This document shows, piece by piece, positions 17,535-27,591 of a DNA stretch of 64,000 bases. This DNA comes from Lachnospiraceae bacterium M18-1 (GTDB taxonomy: Bacteria > Bacillota > Clostridia > Lachnospirales > Lachnospiraceae). The translations under genes were made by a program, and so were the position numbers. The stretch spans positions 547,353 through 611,352 of the forward strand of contig KE159605.1 of NCBI GenBank assembly GCA_000403295.2, given 5' to 3'. The notes below the pieces were generated by a model, which worked only from the letters and a program-made list of their open reading frames with translations, did no database searches and was not told the origin of the DNA. How positions within the stretch are numbered: position 1 is the first letter of the stretch; each line of letters opens with the position of its first letter.

Positions 17535-18496
17535 CAGCAGGCTCCGTCCAGCTGCAGGGCGATCTGATGGCTCACGTTATTGACCACATCGTGAACCGTC
17601 CCTGCCATTGTAAATCCGGCTGCCTTCACATGGCCGCCTCCTCCGAAATATGTAGCAATCTTACTCACATCCACCTTATCCCTGGAACGAAGGCTGACTT
17701 TAAAAAGCTGCGTGTCGATTTCATACAGGAACAGCGCTACCTCCATTCCTTTCGTCTGTTTGAGCTGATTTACGATACCATCCATATCCGCGGGAACAGC
17801 TTCAAAAAACGCCATGTTCTTTTTTGTGATCCATGTCACGATGCACCGCTTGTCAAGGATCAAGATGCTCTCCAGCAATGCCAGACCTAAAATCTGGTTC
17901 TGCACATAGGTCTTTTCATAAAAAGTCTTTTCCACGATCTCACTTCCGTCGATCCCTTTACGCAGCAGCCCTGCCGCCGCTTCCAGGGTTTCCGGACTGG
18001 TACAGGAATACCTGAATACGCCTGTGTCATGTGCGATTCCCATATAGAGCGCTTCCGCACAGGCCTGGCTGATCTTTTCCTGGTCCAGCAGATGGTATAC
18101 CAGCTCAGAGGTCGAACTGGCATCCGCCTCGATCTCATTGTAGTCCGCAAAGGACCTGTTGCTGGCATGATGGTCTATGCAGCAGGTCTGGCCGGCAGCC
18201 TCAAACAGCGGCGCGGCAAATCCGAGCCTCTCCTCGTCTCCGCAGTCCAGACAGATAAACAGGTCATATACCTGCCCGGGCGTGATCTCATGGCGTGCCT
18301 TCTCTGTATCCCGGATGAAACGGTAGGCTTCCGGAATGTATTCCAGATATACATCCGTATCGATCTGCGGATACTGTTCCCTAAGATACAGATACAGTCC
18401 CATACAGGAGCCTACACAGTCGCCGTCCGGACGGATATGTCCGCCCAGGGCCACTGATTTCTTTCCATTTAAAAGCTCTGATAAACTTATATTCAT
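17534..18496 (-). CDS. nrnA: DHH-family bifunctional oligoribonuclease/PAP phosphatase NrnA
   Basis: Degrades nano-RNA and 3'-phosphoadenosine 5'-phosphate. 320 residues. DHH domain: GHIRPDGDCVGS (residues ~19-30), CLDCGD, and CIDHHASN (~105-112); DHHA1 domain with GGGGHVKAAGF (~288-298). Overlaps rbfA by four bases (ATGA) and truB by one. Its place in the nusA-infB operon matches other Firmicutes. Confidence 0.94.
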   Translation of the reverse strand: MNISLSELLNGKKSVALGGHIRPDGDCVGSCMGLYLYLREQYPQIDTDVYLEYIPEAYRFIRDTEKARHEITPGQVYDLFICLDCGDEERLGFAAPLFEAAGQTCCIDHHASNRSFADYNEIEADASSTSELVYHLLDQEKISQACAEALYMGIAHDTGVFRYSCTSPETLEAAAGLLRKGIDGSEIVEKTFYEKTYVQNQILGLALLESILILDKRCIVTWITKKNMAFFEAVPADMDGIVNQLKQTKGMEVALFLYEIDTQLFKVSLRSRDKVDVSKIATYFGGGGHVKAAGFTMAGTVHDVVNNVSHQIALQLDGAC

Positions 18497-18867
18497 TCTT
18501 CTTCCCCATCTTTCAAATCTCTGGTCAGCTCATCAATCTTTTTGCTCATATTCACTCCGTACTCGATCGACTGATCCAGTACAAATTGGATCTCCGGTGT
18601 ATTTCTCATGTTGATCGTCCTTGCCAGTTCGCGGCGGATATACCGCTCCGCGCTTCGGAGTCCGTCAAGCGTGTCTTCCTGCGCCTTACGGTCTCCGAGT
18701 ACGCTGATATATGCTTTGCAGGTCTTCAGGTCGGGAGCCACTTCAACAGCTACCACGGAAGTCATGGGTGCGACCCTGGGGTCTTTGATGCCTCCTCGCA
18801 GTATGTTACTCAGTTCCCGCTGGACCTCTGCATTGACTCTCGTATTTTTAATACTGTTTTTTCTCAT
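18493..18867 (-). CDS. rbfA: 30S ribosome-binding factor A
   Basis: Late 30S maturation and cold-adaptation factor. 124 residues, usual size, KH-type fold with EVQRELSNILRGGIKDPRV at the N-terminus and ARTINMRNTPEIQFVLDQS near residue 90. It overlaps nrnA by four bases and lies 42 bases after infB. Confidence 0.96.
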   Translation of the reverse strand: MRKNSIKNTRVNAEVQRELSNILRGGIKDPRVAPMTSVVAVEVAPDLKTCKAYISVLGDRKAQEDTLDGLRSAERYIRRELARTINMRNTPEIQFVLDQSIEYGVNMSKKIDELTRDLKDGEEE

Positions 18868-18909
18868 AACTGCTCCTTTTTATTCCCAATTCCATTTCTG
18901 ATCTGTTAT

Positions 18910-21900
18910 TTATTTTCTCTCCACTTCCACCATCTTGTAAGCTTCCACGGAGTCACCTTCCTGGATGTCGTTGTAATTTTCAAATACAAAACCGCATTCG
19001 TATCCGGAACGTACTTCCTTGACATCATCCTTAAAACGTCTCAGGGATGCCAGCGGGCCATCGAACATCACCACATTGTCGCGGGTGAGCCGAACGGAAC
19101 AGTTCCGCTCAAAAATACCATCCTGCACATATGCGCCCGCAATAGTTCCTATACCGGATGCCTTGAAGGTCTGCCGCACTTCCGCATGACCCAGTACCTT
19201 TTCCTCAAAGATCGGATCCAGCATGCCCTTCATGGCCGCTTCCACATCCTCAATGGCATTGTAGATGACTCTGTACAGACGCAGGTCCACGCCTTCATGG
19301 TCCGCGATCTCCTTTGCGGTGGCATCCGGCCTTACGTTAAAGCCGATGATGATGGCGTTGGAAGCGGATGCGAGAGTCACGTCGGATTCGTTGATGGCTC
19401 CCACGCCGCCGTGGATGATCTTGATCACAACCTCATCGTTGGACAGCTTTAAGAGGCTTTGCTTCAACGCTTCCACGGAACCCTGGACATCTGCTTTGAC
19501 AACGATATTCAGCTCTTTCAGATTGCCCTCCTTGATCTGGGAGAACAGATCATCCAGCGACATCTTGGACTTGGTCTCTTCCAGAAGCTTCATTTTATTC
19601 TGGGAAATGAAGGTCTCCGCGAAGTTACGCGCCTCTTTTTCCGTTGCGCATCCCACGAAGATCTCCCCGGCCTTTGGAACGTCGTTGAGACCCAGGATCT
19701 CTACCGGCTTGGACGGACCTGCTTCCTTCACACGTCTTCCCTTGTCGTCCATCATCGCACGGACTTTTCCGTGGGCGGAGCCTGCCGCGATGGCGTCTCC
19801 CACATGAAGGGTTCCTTTTTGTACAAGGACCGTCGCCACAGAACCCTTGCCCTTATCCAGCTGGGCCTCGATCACAAGGCCGCGCGCCTCACGCTTCGGA
19901 TTGGCTTTGAGCTCCAGCACCTCTGCCGTCAGAAGGATCATTTCCAGCAGGTCGGAGATTCCCTCTCCGGTGTGCGCGGATACCGGTACAAAGACCGTGC
20001 TTCCGCCCCAGTCCTCTGCGATCAGTTCGTATTCTGTCAGTTCCTGTTTCACACGCTCGATGTTCGCGCTGGGCTTATCGATCTTATTGATCGCAACGAT
20101 GATCTCAATCCCTGCCGCCTTGGCATGGTTGATCGCCTCCACGGTCTGGGGCATGACACCGTCGTCCGCCGCCACGACAAGAATCGCGATATCCGTGGAG
20201 TTGGCTCCACGCATACGCATGGCGGTAAACGCTTCATGTCCCGGAGTATCCAAAAAAGTAATCTTCTCGCCGTTTGCTTCCACCACGTAAGCTCCGATAT
20301 GCTGGGTGATGCCGCCGGCCTCCCGGTCGATCACATTGGTATGGCGGATGGCATCCAGAAGGGATGTCTTTCCGTGGTCTACGTGTCCCATGACACATAC
20401 GACCGGCGGCCGCTTCACCATGGTGCTTTCGTCCTCTTCGTCCTCCTTCAGAAGCTCTTCGATGACGTCCACCACTTCTTCCTTCTCGCACAGGACATCA
20501 AATTCCATTGCGATCTCTTCCGCCGTATCATAATCAATCTCCTGATTGACAGTGGCTACTTTTCCCTGCATAAAGAGCTTCTTTACAATAATGGACGGAA
20601 CGATCTTCATCTTATCCGCAAGCTCTTTGATGGTCAGAAGCTCCGGAAGGATGATCTGCTTGATCTCTTCCACCGGCGCAGCCTTCTGCTGCGGTTTTTT
20701 CGTCTCTGTGACCGGTTTCTGCTTCTTCCCCTTTTTGCCCTTGCTTTCAAATTCCGAATCCCGAAGTTCTTTTTTCTTATAGTCTTTCTCTTTGTCTTTT
20801 CCTTTATTCCGCTGGCTCTTCTGCTGCTCTACCATAGGTGTAGGAATCCCATCCCGGTCATCCCTGCGTGCTCCGGGCCTTCCCGACGGGCGCTGTCCGC
20901 CGCCGAAGGACTGACCGCTGCGGTCTCTGTCACGGTCTCCGCGCGGGAAACGGTCTCCCTGGCCGCCTCCCTGAGAACGTCCGCCGAAGCGGTCTCCCTG
21001 GCCGCCTCCCTGAGAACGTCCGCCGAAGCGGTCTCTCTGGCCTTCTCCCTGGGAACGTCCGCCGAAACGGTCTCTCTGGCCTTCTCCCTGAGAACGTCCG
21101 CCGAAGCGGTCTCTCTGGCCTTCTCCCTGGGAACGTCCGCCGAAACGGTCTCTCTGGCCTTCTCCCTGAGAACGTCCGCCGAAGCGGTCTCTCTGGCCTT
21201 CTCCCTGGGAACGTCCGCCGAAACGGTCTCTCTGGCCTTCTCCCTGAGAACGTCCGCCGAAACGGTCTCTCTGGCCTTCTCCCTGGGAACGTCCGCCGAA
21301 ACGGTCTCTCTGGCCTTCTCCCTGAGAACGTCCGCCGAAACGGTCTCTCTGGCCTTCTCCCTGAGAACGTCCGCCGAAACGGTCTCTCTGACCTTCTCCC
21401 TGGGGACGGGAACCATCCCGTCTTCCGGGACGTGCCCCCTGGCCGTCCCGGTTCATGCGGCCGCCTTCCTGAGAACGCCCGCCCTGGCTGCTGCCGCCAA
21501 AACGTCCTCCCTCTCGATTGCCCTGGGACTGTGCTCCCTGACCTGCCCCCTGCCTTGGGCGCTGATTCTGCATACTGCCGCGTGCATTTGCATTCTGGCT
21601 GTTTTCCTGTACGTTGCTATCCTGCGAACGTCTATTTTTCATCTGTTCTTCCCCTGCGTTTCCTTTTACTTCCTGCATTCCTTCCTTTTGTACCTGTACC
21701 TCCTGAGAACTCCGGACAGATTGGCTTTGTACCTGCGGATTCAAAGCATCCTGAGGCTGTACGGACTTCGTACCCTGTTCCTCAGAAACGGGACGGCTGG
21801 AAACCGTCTCCTGTTTCGGCATGGATGCCTCCCGTGCCTGTGCGGCTTCCTGAGGACGTCGCTCTGTCCCCTGAAGCCGTCCCTGAGGGCGGTTTCCTCC

Positions 21901-22437
21901 GGCAGGCTGTCCCTGGACGCGCCGTTCTCCAGACTGCTGCCCTGACGGACGTCTCTCTGTTCCCTGGGGCCGTCCCTGAGGACGTCTCTCCGCCCCCGGC
22001 CGTCCTGCAGACATCCTTCCCGGATTTTTTGCATTCTGAGGACGGAAGATCTGAACAATCTTTTTCTTTTTCGGCACTGCTGTCTCTTCCGCTGACGGTG
22101 CGGCTTCCTCTTTCTTTTCTGACGGTGCCGGAGGAACCGTCCTGTCAGCCGTCTCTGCTTTCACCGGTGCTTCCGCCCTTGCGGGTTTCTCTGTCCTCAC
22201 CGGCGCTTCTGCTTTCTTCGGCGCCGTCTCCGCTTTTTCTGCCGGCTTTACCGCACCTGGCGCACTGGCCGGTTTCTTCCCGAACTCCCTGCGGAGATCC
22301 GAGACAACAGATTCCTCCAGGGAATTCATATGATTTTTCACCTCTACTTTTTTCTTTGCCAGTATATCCAGTAATGCTCTATTTTCTAATCCCAGCTCCT
22401 TTGCCAGCTCATGTACTCTCATTTTACCCATAGTCAA
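18910..22437 (-). CDS. infB: Translation initiation factor IF-2 with expanded repeat linker
   Basis: GTPase that brings fMet-tRNA to the 30S subunit. About 1175 residues, longer than usual because of a disordered N-terminal region. IF2-N domain at 1-55; basic, Pro/Ala- and then Arg/Gly/Gln-rich linker ~56-560, including about twelve 13-residue repeats (~340-496); second IF2-N-like domain ~595-665; G domain from GHVDHGKT (~681) with DTPGHEAF and NKID; C-terminal C1 and C2 domains. Start: TTG at 22437, six bases after GGAGG and overlapping the ylxQ stop as TTGA, or ATG at 22431. Confidence 0.96.
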   Translation of the reverse strand: MTMGKMRVHELAKELGLENRALLDILAKKKVEVKNHMNSLEESVVSDLRREFGKKPASAPGAVKPAEKAETAPKKAEAPVRTEKPARAEAPVKAETADRTVPPAPSEKKEEAAPSAEETAVPKKKKIVQIFRPQNAKNPGRMSAGRPGAERRPQGRPQGTERRPSGQQSGERRVQGQPAGGNRPQGRLQGTERRPQEAAQAREASMPKQETVSSRPVSEEQGTKSVQPQDALNPQVQSQSVRSSQEVQVQKEGMQEVKGNAGEEQMKNRRSQDSNVQENSQNANARGSMQNQRPRQGAGQGAQSQGNREGGRFGGSSQGGRSQEGGRMNRDGQGARPGRRDGSRPQGEGQRDRFGGRSQGEGQRDRFGGRSQGEGQRDRFGGRSQGEGQRDRFGGRSQGEGQRDRFGGRSQGEGQRDRFGGRSQGEGQRDRFGGRSQGEGQRDRFGGRSQGEGQRDRFGGRSQGEGQRDRFGGRSQGGGQGDRFGGRSQGGGQGDRFPRGDRDRDRSGQSFGGGQRPSGRPGARRDDRDGIPTPMVEQQKSQRNKGKDKEKDYKKKELRDSEFESKGKKGKKQKPVTETKKPQQKAAPVEEIKQIILPELLTIKELADKMKIVPSIIVKKLFMQGKVATVNQEIDYDTAEEIAMEFDVLCEKEEVVDVIEELLKEDEEDESTMVKRPPVVCVMGHVDHGKTSLLDAIRHTNVIDREAGGITQHIGAYVVEANGEKITFLDTPGHEAFTAMRMRGANSTDIAILVVAADDGVMPQTVEAINHAKAAGIEIIVAINKIDKPSANIERVKQELTEYELIAEDWGGSTVFVPVSAHTGEGISDLLEMILLTAEVLELKANPKREARGLVIEAQLDKGKGSVATVLVQKGTLHVGDAIAAGSAHGKVRAMMDDKGRRVKEAGPSKPVEILGLNDVPKAGEIFVGCATEKEARNFAETFISQNKMKLLEETKSKMSLDDLFSQIKEGNLKELNIVVKADVQGSVEALKQSLLKLSNDEVVIKIIHGGVGAINESDVTLASASNAIIIGFNVRPDATAKEIADHEGVDLRLYRVIYNAIEDVEAAMKGMLDPIFEEKVLGHAEVRQTFKASGIGTIAGAYVQDGIFERNCSVRLTRDNVVMFDGPLASLRRFKDDVKEVRSGYECGFVFENYNDIQEGDSVEAYKMVEVERK
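20950..21418. repeat. 39-bp in-frame tandem repeat in infB
   Basis: About twelve units of 39 bp encoding [17 protein letters not shown] 13-mers, inside the IF-2 linker. Nucleotide variants alternate between neighbouring units (GAGAAC/AAGCGG against GGGAAC/AAACGG), so part of the array has a 78-bp higher-order period. Outer units are more diverged (GGGQGDRF). Confidence 0.9.
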
Positions 22438-22772
22438 ATACTACCTCCTTTATGCAATTGTCTATCATTCAGCTTCATCTGTTTTTGAATCCCGTCAGCA
22501 AATCCTTCGTCCAATATCGCCAGAGATGCACGGAATTCTTTTCCCATTGCATGCCCTAAGGTATCTTTATCTCCGTAAATATAAATTGGCACTTCATAAT
22601 ATTCGCACATATTGCAAAACTTCTTCCTGGTATTTTCGGATGAATCCTCTGCCAGGATGACCAATGCAGCGCGGCCGGATTTTACTTCCCGTTCTGTCAT
22701 AAATTCCCCGCTGACCGTTTTTCCTGCTTTCGTAGCCAGGCCGACCAGCGAAAGCACCTTATCCTGTCTCAA
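22434..22772 (-). CDS. ylxQ: L7Ae-family ribosomal protein YlxQ
   Basis: Small RNA-binding protein of the L7Ae/L30e fold, about 112 residues, always found between ylxR and infB in Firmicutes. Seen: [20 protein letters not shown] at the N-terminus and [19 protein letters not shown]. The frame is open from 22802, but that would overlap ylxR by 44 bases; TTG at 22772, ten bases after AAGGAG, gives the family's normal start. Its cellular role is still poorly defined. Confidence 0.85.
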   Translation of the reverse strand: MRQDKVLSLVGLATKAGKTVSGEFMTEREVKSGRAALVILAEDSSENTRKKFCNMCEYYEVPIYIYGDKDTLGHAMGKEFRASLAILDEGFADGIQKQMKLNDRQLHKGGSI

Positions 22773-23037
22773 TCTCTTCCATCTCCTTTTCCAGATGTCC
22801 ATAAACTTCCGCAGGAACCGCCTGCTTAAAGGAGCGCTCCAGCCCTTTATTTTTCACTGCCTTCTGAAAACAGTCCCTGGAATAACAAATATATGCCCCC
22901 CGGCCGTTTTTCTTTCCGGTCGTATCCAGAACAAAGCCTTCATCCTCTGTCCTGAGAACCCTCAGCAGCTCCTTTTTTGGTTTCATCTCTCCGCAGCCAA
23001 CACATTTACGCATCGGTACTTTGCGTTTATTTGCCAA
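22759..23037 (-). CDS. ylxR: YlxR/RnpM RNA-binding protein
   Basis: 92 residues. The family signature PMRKCVGCGEMKPKKELLRVLR at the N-terminus and GRGAYICYSRDC near residue 50 are present (DUF448). Related proteins bind RNase P RNA. ATG at 23037 follows a GAGAGGTGAT stretch. It sits between nusA and ylxQ as in other Firmicutes. Confidence 0.93.
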   Translation of the reverse strand: MANKRKVPMRKCVGCGEMKPKKELLRVLRTEDEGFVLDTTGKKNGRGAYICYSRDCFQKAVKNKGLERSFKQAVPAEVYGHLEKEMEEIETG

Positions 23038-23076
23038 TCATATCACCTCTCAGACGGATGCAAATTTCTGTCAAGA

Positions 23077-24366
23077 TCATTGCTCCGTTTCTATAAATTC
23101 AATCTCCGGAACTTCCTCCTCGTACTCCCTCTCTGTCTCTTCTATATCCGTTTCCGCCGGCTCGCCGCTCACATATCCTGCAGGCGCTTCGTAACCATAG
23201 TCTTCCTCATACCCGTCAGGTGCTTCCGCATAGCCGTCCTCATATTCTTCATACTGTTCGTATTCCCCAACATAGCCGTCTTCATCCATCATTTCCATCT
23301 GATCCATGTAATCCGCCGGCAATTCACCCGACTCGATCGCCTGCGTCTCGCTCTTGATGTCGATTTTATATCCGGTCAGCCTTGCCGCCAGCCTTGCGTT
23401 CTGCCCTTCCTTGCCGATAGCCAGGGACAGCTGGTAGTCCGGCACGATGACGCTGGCCGACTTCTCATCCGGGTCAGCCATTACGGAAATGACCTTCGCC
23501 GGGCTCAACGCATTCTCGATCAGAAGCGCCGGGTTGTCACTCCAGTTGATGATGTCGATTTTTTCCCCCCGCAGCTCGCTGACCACCGCATTGACACGGG
23601 AACCGTTCAGACCCACGCAGGCACCTACCGGATCCACCTTGTCGTCATTGGACCACACAGCCATCTTGGTACGGGATCCTGCCTCCCGGGCAATGCTCTT
23701 GATCTCCACCGTCCCGTCGCTGACCTCGGCCACCTCCGCCTCAAACAGGCGCTTCACCAGCTCCGGATGGGTCCGGGACACCAGGATCTTCGGCCCCTTT
23801 GGCGTATTCTTCACTTCCACGATGTAAAGCTTGATGCGCTCCGTGGGCTGGAATACCTCTCCCTTGACCTGCTCGTTTTCCGTCAGCATGGCATCCGCCC
23901 TGCCCAGGTTGATACTGATATTCTTCCCAACATATCTCTGGACGATACCGGTCACGATATCCCGCTCTTTTTCAAAATACTGGTCAAAGACCACTTTCCG
24001 CTCTTCCTCCCGAATCTTCTGTAGGATCAGGTTCTTGGCATTCTGGGTGGCGATCCTTCCGAATGACTTGGACTCCACCCGGATCTGCGCCACATCCCCG
24101 AGCTGCAGGCTGGAATCAATCTGCTCCGCTTCCTCCAGGCTGATCTCCAGCGCCGGGTCCATGACCTCCTCCACTACTTCCTTTTCCGCAAATACGGAAT
24201 AGTCACAGGTATCCCTGTTCATAATGACCTTAATATTATCGGAGGTTCCAAAATGGTTCTTGCATGCACTGATCAGAGAATTTTCAATGGCATCCATCAT
24301 GGTATCCTTACTGATGTTCTTTTCCTGTTCAAGAATTGTCAACGCTTCTAATAGCTCTGTGTTCAT
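23077..24366 (-). CDS. nusA: Transcription termination/antitermination protein NusA
   Basis: Binds RNA polymerase and RNA, influences pausing and termination. 429 residues counted from the ATG at 24366 (AAAGGAAAG upstream); the frame is open 87 bases further but without a plausible start. N-terminal domain (~1-125), S1 domain ([22 protein letters not shown]), KH1 and KH2 domains ([38 protein letters not shown]), and an acidic Tyr/Glu-rich tail (~350-429). Confidence 0.96.
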   Translation of the reverse strand: MNTELLEALTILEQEKNISKDTMMDAIENSLISACKNHFGTSDNIKVIMNRDTCDYSVFAEKEVVEEVMDPALEISLEEAEQIDSSLQLGDVAQIRVESKSFGRIATQNAKNLILQKIREEERKVVFDQYFEKERDIVTGIVQRYVGKNISINLGRADAMLTENEQVKGEVFQPTERIKLYIVEVKNTPKGPKILVSRTHPELVKRLFEAEVAEVSDGTVEIKSIAREAGSRTKMAVWSNDDKVDPVGACVGLNGSRVNAVVSELRGEKIDIINWSDNPALLIENALSPAKVISVMADPDEKSASVIVPDYQLSLAIGKEGQNARLAARLTGYKIDIKSETQAIESGELPADYMDQMEMMDEDGYVGEYEQYEEYEDGYAEAPDGYEEDYGYEAPAGYVSGEPAETDIEETEREYEEEVPEIEFIETEQ

Positions 24367-24484
24367 TTTCTTTACTTTCCTTTCTATCACAATGTATCGC
24401 CTCCCGCCGCAGGCGCGGCAGCAGGAAGACTGATTCCTTCCTTGTCCATTCAAATTCGTTCACGCCTGCGTTCCAAACTCTGCC

Positions 24485-24952
24485 TCAGAAATCCAGCGCA
24501 AGACGGATCAGCGCAATCTCGCTCCTGTTGAATATCTGCTGTTCGTCCTCCTCGTAGGCAATGGTCACGGTGTTCTTATCAAATGCCTTCAAGACCCCTC
24601 CAAATTCCTTCTGTCCGTCAATGGGACGGTAGGTACGGATCTCCACGTCCTCCCCCAGGCTCCTCTGGAAATCCTTCTCCTTCTTCAAGGGCCTCCCCAG
24701 CCCCGGAGAACTCACTTCAAAGATATAGCTGTCTTCGATATAGTCTTTTTCATCCAGTATATCCGAAAACTTCCGGCTGATCACTTCACAGTCATCCACC
24801 GTGATCCCCCCCGGCTTATCGATATAGGCCCGCAGATACCAGGTCCCTGCCTCCTTTACATATTCTACATCTACAAGCTCAAATCCGGCTTCCGCCACGA
24901 TCGGCTCCAAAAGCTCTTCTGTCCTGCTCTCATAGTCTTCTCGTCTTGACAC
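24485..24952 (-). CDS. rimP: Ribosome maturation factor RimP
   Basis: 30S assembly factor, 155 residues. FELVDVEYVKEAGTWYLRAYIDKPGGI and YIFEVSSPGLGRPLK are diagnostic. GTG at 24952 is seven bases after AGGAAG; the open frame upstream (to 25015) crosses a leader hairpin and is unlikely to be translated. First gene of the nusA-infB operon. Confidence 0.94.
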   Translation of the reverse strand: MSRREDYESRTEELLEPIVAEAGFELVDVEYVKEAGTWYLRAYIDKPGGITVDDCEVISRKFSDILDEKDYIEDSYIFEVSSPGLGRPLKKEKDFQRSLGEDVEIRTYRPIDGQKEFGGVLKAFDKNTVTIAYEEDEQQIFNRSEIALIRLALDF

Positions 24953-24994
24953 GCTGTAACTTCCTTTCCTGAAAAAATGCTTTTCTCCAACAAA

Positions 24995-25020
24995 GAAGAG
25001 TGAACTTTCGTTCACTCTTC
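24995..25020 (-). promoter_or_regulatory. Leader hairpin of the rimP-nusA operon
   Basis: Perfect 11-bp stem GAAGAGTGAAC (24995-25005), loop TTTC, GTTCACTCTTC (25010-25020), inside the ~90-base 5' leader. On the minus strand it is followed by TTTGTT, a weak T tract, so it may be an attenuator or a stabilising hairpin. Confidence 0.55.
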
Positions 25021-25048
25021 CGTCGGGTTCCTTATGTAACTGTCGTCA

Positions 25049-25077
25049 AGTATAACACTATTTCCCAGTAAAATCAA
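25049..25077 (-). promoter_or_regulatory. Sigma-A promoter of the rimP-nusA-infB operon
   Basis: TTGATT (25077-25072), 17-base spacer, TATACT (25054-25049) on the minus strand, placing the start near 25042. Confidence 0.8.
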
Positions 25078-25247
25078 CCTTTTTCTGAAAGGAATCATTT
25101 CTCCCCCTCTTTTTTCGCTGCTGCCCGCTCCCAAAGCATATGAACAATAACCCTGTTTTCATAATAATATGATATTGTATGCAGACCTGCATAGAAACGG
25201 TTCCAAAAATCAAAATTATGGAAGGAGCAAAGGAGAATCATTTCATT

Positions 25248-26615
25248 ATGGAAAATCAATTAATTTGGAAGGAAGAGTTTAATATCGGAGTGGAGACGAT
25301 CGATAAGGAACATCACCGTCTATTCAAGATCATCAACAAACTCTTCACATTCACCGAGGAGGAAAAGAAAAGCCAGTGGGCATGCCATGAAGGGATCAAG
25401 TTCTTCAAGGATCATGCCATAAAGCATTTTGCAGATGAAGAAGAATATATGGAATCTATTCATTATAATGACATTCAGATCCATAAGCATATCCATGCCT
25501 GTTTTCGAAATAAGACACTTCCGGCATTGGAGGAGGAGCTGGAGCGCTCAGACTATTCCCCTGAAGCTGTTGATCATTTTCTGGGGGTCTGTGCCGGCTG
25601 GCTGATCGGGCATACTCTGACAGAAGACCGTGCAATAGCAGGAGAAGACAGCAGCAAGTGGGGAAATCTGCTCCCAAGCGATGAATTAGATGCCATGCAG
25701 AAAACGATCATTCAGCTTATATATGATATGTTTCAGCTGGAGTCCAGCATGATCAGCGATGTCTATGGCGGAGAAAAGTTTGGTAAAGGGGTATATTACC
25801 GTCTGGTCTATGGTACAAAGCAGAATGAGCAATGGGAAATCATACTGGTCTTTGAAGAAAAGCTGCTGATCAATACCGTAGGAAAAGTCCTCGGACTCCA
25901 GACAAATAAGCTGGATTCTATATTGGTCAATGCTGCCAGATATACGGCACAGCAGTTTGTCGGACGCATCAGGGAACATCTGCCAGACGTGGATCTGCAG
26001 GAAATGCAGGAGGAAAATCTCCTCAACTATGAGCAGTTCCAAAATATATTTAAAAGCGAAAATCCTCAGGTCAGCCTGCTGTTCGATACTGGCGCAGGAT
26101 ATTTCGCATTTTGTGCCGTTGCACCGCATCTGCTCCAAAACGGAGTGGGAAATGCCATCAGCTCAGAAAATGCAATATCCGAAATCGAAGATTATCTGAC
26201 GCAGAGGGAAGCCAACAAAGCAGATGAAAAGCAAAAAATACTTGTAGTAGACGATTCTGTGACGATGCGCCAGGGAATAAAACAATTACTGGAAGAGGAT
26301 TATGAGATCGCTATGGCTACCTCCGGGGTTGCGGCAATCCGTTCCATCACTCTGAACAGACCTGATCTGGTTATGCTTGACTACGAGATGCCGGTCTGTG
26401 ACGGCAGGCAGGTATTGGAAATGATCCGTTCCGATGATTCACTTGCAGAGCTTCCGGTTTTCTTCCTGACAGGCCGGGTTGATTCTGAAAGTGTAAAAAA
26501 CGTCATTCCTTTAAAGCCTGAGGGCTATCTGTCAAAATATCTGAAACCTGAAGACATCAAAAAAAATATCGACAGCTTTTTTCGAAGAAAAAATCATAAA
26601 GTTTCTGATGGATGA
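25248..26615 (+). CDS. Bacteriohemerythrin - CheX-like - response regulator receiver fusion
   Basis: About 455 residues, three parts. Residues ~1-140 are a hemerythrin domain binding a di-iron centre: DKEHHRLF, KHFADEEEYM and HKHIH supply the His/Glu ligands. The middle (~145-305) looks like a CheX-type phosphatase domain (WEIILVFEEKLLINTVGKVLGL). Residues ~330-455 are a CheY-like receiver with the acidic pocket VVDDS, phospho-acceptor LDYEMP and a Lys in LKPEGY. An oxygen- or redox-linked signalling role is inferred. ATG at 25248 is 12 bases after AGGAG; another ATG is at 25218. No chemotaxis genes are nearby. Confidence 0.85.
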   Translation: MENQLIWKEEFNIGVETIDKEHHRLFKIINKLFTFTEEEKKSQWACHEGIKFFKDHAIKHFADEEEYMESIHYNDIQIHKHIHACFRNKTLPALEEELERSDYSPEAVDHFLGVCAGWLIGHTLTEDRAIAGEDSSKWGNLLPSDELDAMQKTIIQLIYDMFQLESSMISDVYGGEKFGKGVYYRLVYGTKQNEQWEIILVFEEKLLINTVGKVLGLQTNKLDSILVNAARYTAQQFVGRIREHLPDVDLQEMQEENLLNYEQFQNIFKSENPQVSLLFDTGAGYFAFCAVAPHLLQNGVGNAISSENAISEIEDYLTQREANKADEKQKILVVDDSVTMRQGIKQLLEEDYEIAMATSGVAAIRSITLNRPDLVMLDYEMPVCDGRQVLEMIRSDDSLAELPVFFLTGRVDSESVKNVIPLKPEGYLSKYLKPEDIKKNIDSFFRRKNHKVSDG

Positions 26616-26655
26616 TCTGGACAGAATATAAAAAAATGGATGTTATAAGTATATG

Positions 26656-26699
26656 AAAGGTGTGTCAAATAATCTACCATGATTATTAACACACCTTTT
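26656..26699 (+). terminator. Terminator of the hemerythrin fusion gene
   Basis: AAAGGTGTGT...AATAATC at 26656-26674 pairs with GATTATT...ACACACCTTTT ending at 26699, followed by CTCTTCTTT. It lies between convergent genes and may serve both. Confidence 0.7.
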
Positions 26700-26711
26700 C
26701 TCTTCTTTCTG

Positions 26712-27518
26712 TCAGTCAGTATTATCATCAAGAGTTCCCAGAAGGTCCTCCAGCACATCCTCCACCGAATCGGTCACATAGGTAGAGTAATACGAAATTC
26801 CTGGTGCGGAATTGGACATGGCATAGCTGGTTCCCACAGTCTGCAGCATCTCCACATCATTATACTGGTCGCCGAAGGCCATACATTCCTCCGGCCTGAT
26901 CTGCAGCACATCCAGAAGCTTAAGCAGAGCGGTCCCTTTATTGGTCCCGGGGGCAATAAAATCAATCCAGATATTTCCTGATGTCACCACTTTAATCTCT
27001 GTGCTGAACTTTTCTTTCAGGTAATGAAGATATTTGTCTATGATATGCGGGCCGTCCTTCATATTACAAATAGCGATCTTCAGAATGGGGCCCTCTACCT
27101 CCCGGACATCCTTTACGATCTGTGTGGTATTTTTCATGACATTGACAATATGGTCCACAAAATCCGGATCATTGTCTTCGATAAAGCATGCGTCCTCCCG
27201 GGATACGACGATTTCAAACTTCCCGTCCTTTTTCACTTCATCGATGATCTGCCGGATCAGCTCCGGAGCGATCACCGTGCGTGAGATCACCTTTCCTTCA
27301 TGGATACAGATGGATCCATTCTCCGCGATATAGGAAATCTGATCCTTCACAGGCTGAAAAAGATTTACTTCATTGTCATACTGGCGGCCGCTGGAAGCGA
27401 CAAACACGATCCCCTTCTCCGTCAGCCTCCGCACCAGTTCAATGGCACGGGGCGTCAGTTCCTGCGCTCCGTTCTGAAGCAGTGTTCCGTCCAGATCGCT
27501 TGCAACTAATTTTATCAT
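26712..27518 (-). CDS. HAD-superfamily Cof-type phosphatase
   Basis: Sugar-phosphate or phosphonucleotide phosphatase of the Cof/YbjI group, 268 residues. Motif I SDLDGTLL (residues ~6-13), motif II VASSGRQ (~41-47), motif III Lys in the GTNKGTALLKLL stretch (~186) and motif IV FGDQYNDVEML (~208-218) are present, with the C2 cap between. ATG at 27518 follows GAAGGGATGG; two further in-frame ATGs upstream are less likely. Substrate unknown. Confidence 0.9.
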   Translation of the reverse strand: MIKLVASDLDGTLLQNGAQELTPRAIELVRRLTEKGIVFVASSGRQYDNEVNLFQPVKDQISYIAENGSICIHEGKVISRTVIAPELIRQIIDEVKKDGKFEIVVSREDACFIEDNDPDFVDHIVNVMKNTTQIVKDVREVEGPILKIAICNMKDGPHIIDKYLHYLKEKFSTEIKVVTSGNIWIDFIAPGTNKGTALLKLLDVLQIRPEECMAFGDQYNDVEMLQTVGTSYAMSNSAPGISYYSTYVTDSVEDVLEDLLGTLDDNTD

Positions 27519-27591
27519 ATGCTGTACCATCCCTTCAAACCAATCAATCACCTTTTCACACCGCTTTGCTGCAGTAACTTTTAGTTACAGG

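Noticed and set aside
20950..21418. Regular 39-bp repeats resembling a CRISPR array
   Set aside because: Repeats are contiguous without unique spacers, in frame, and encode the IF-2 linker.
19459..21945. Very long open frame on the plus strand opposite infB
   Set aside because: It mirrors the infB repeat and codon bias; composition is Leu/Ser/Arg-rich and repetitive, and there is no ribosome binding site or homology. A shadow of infB.
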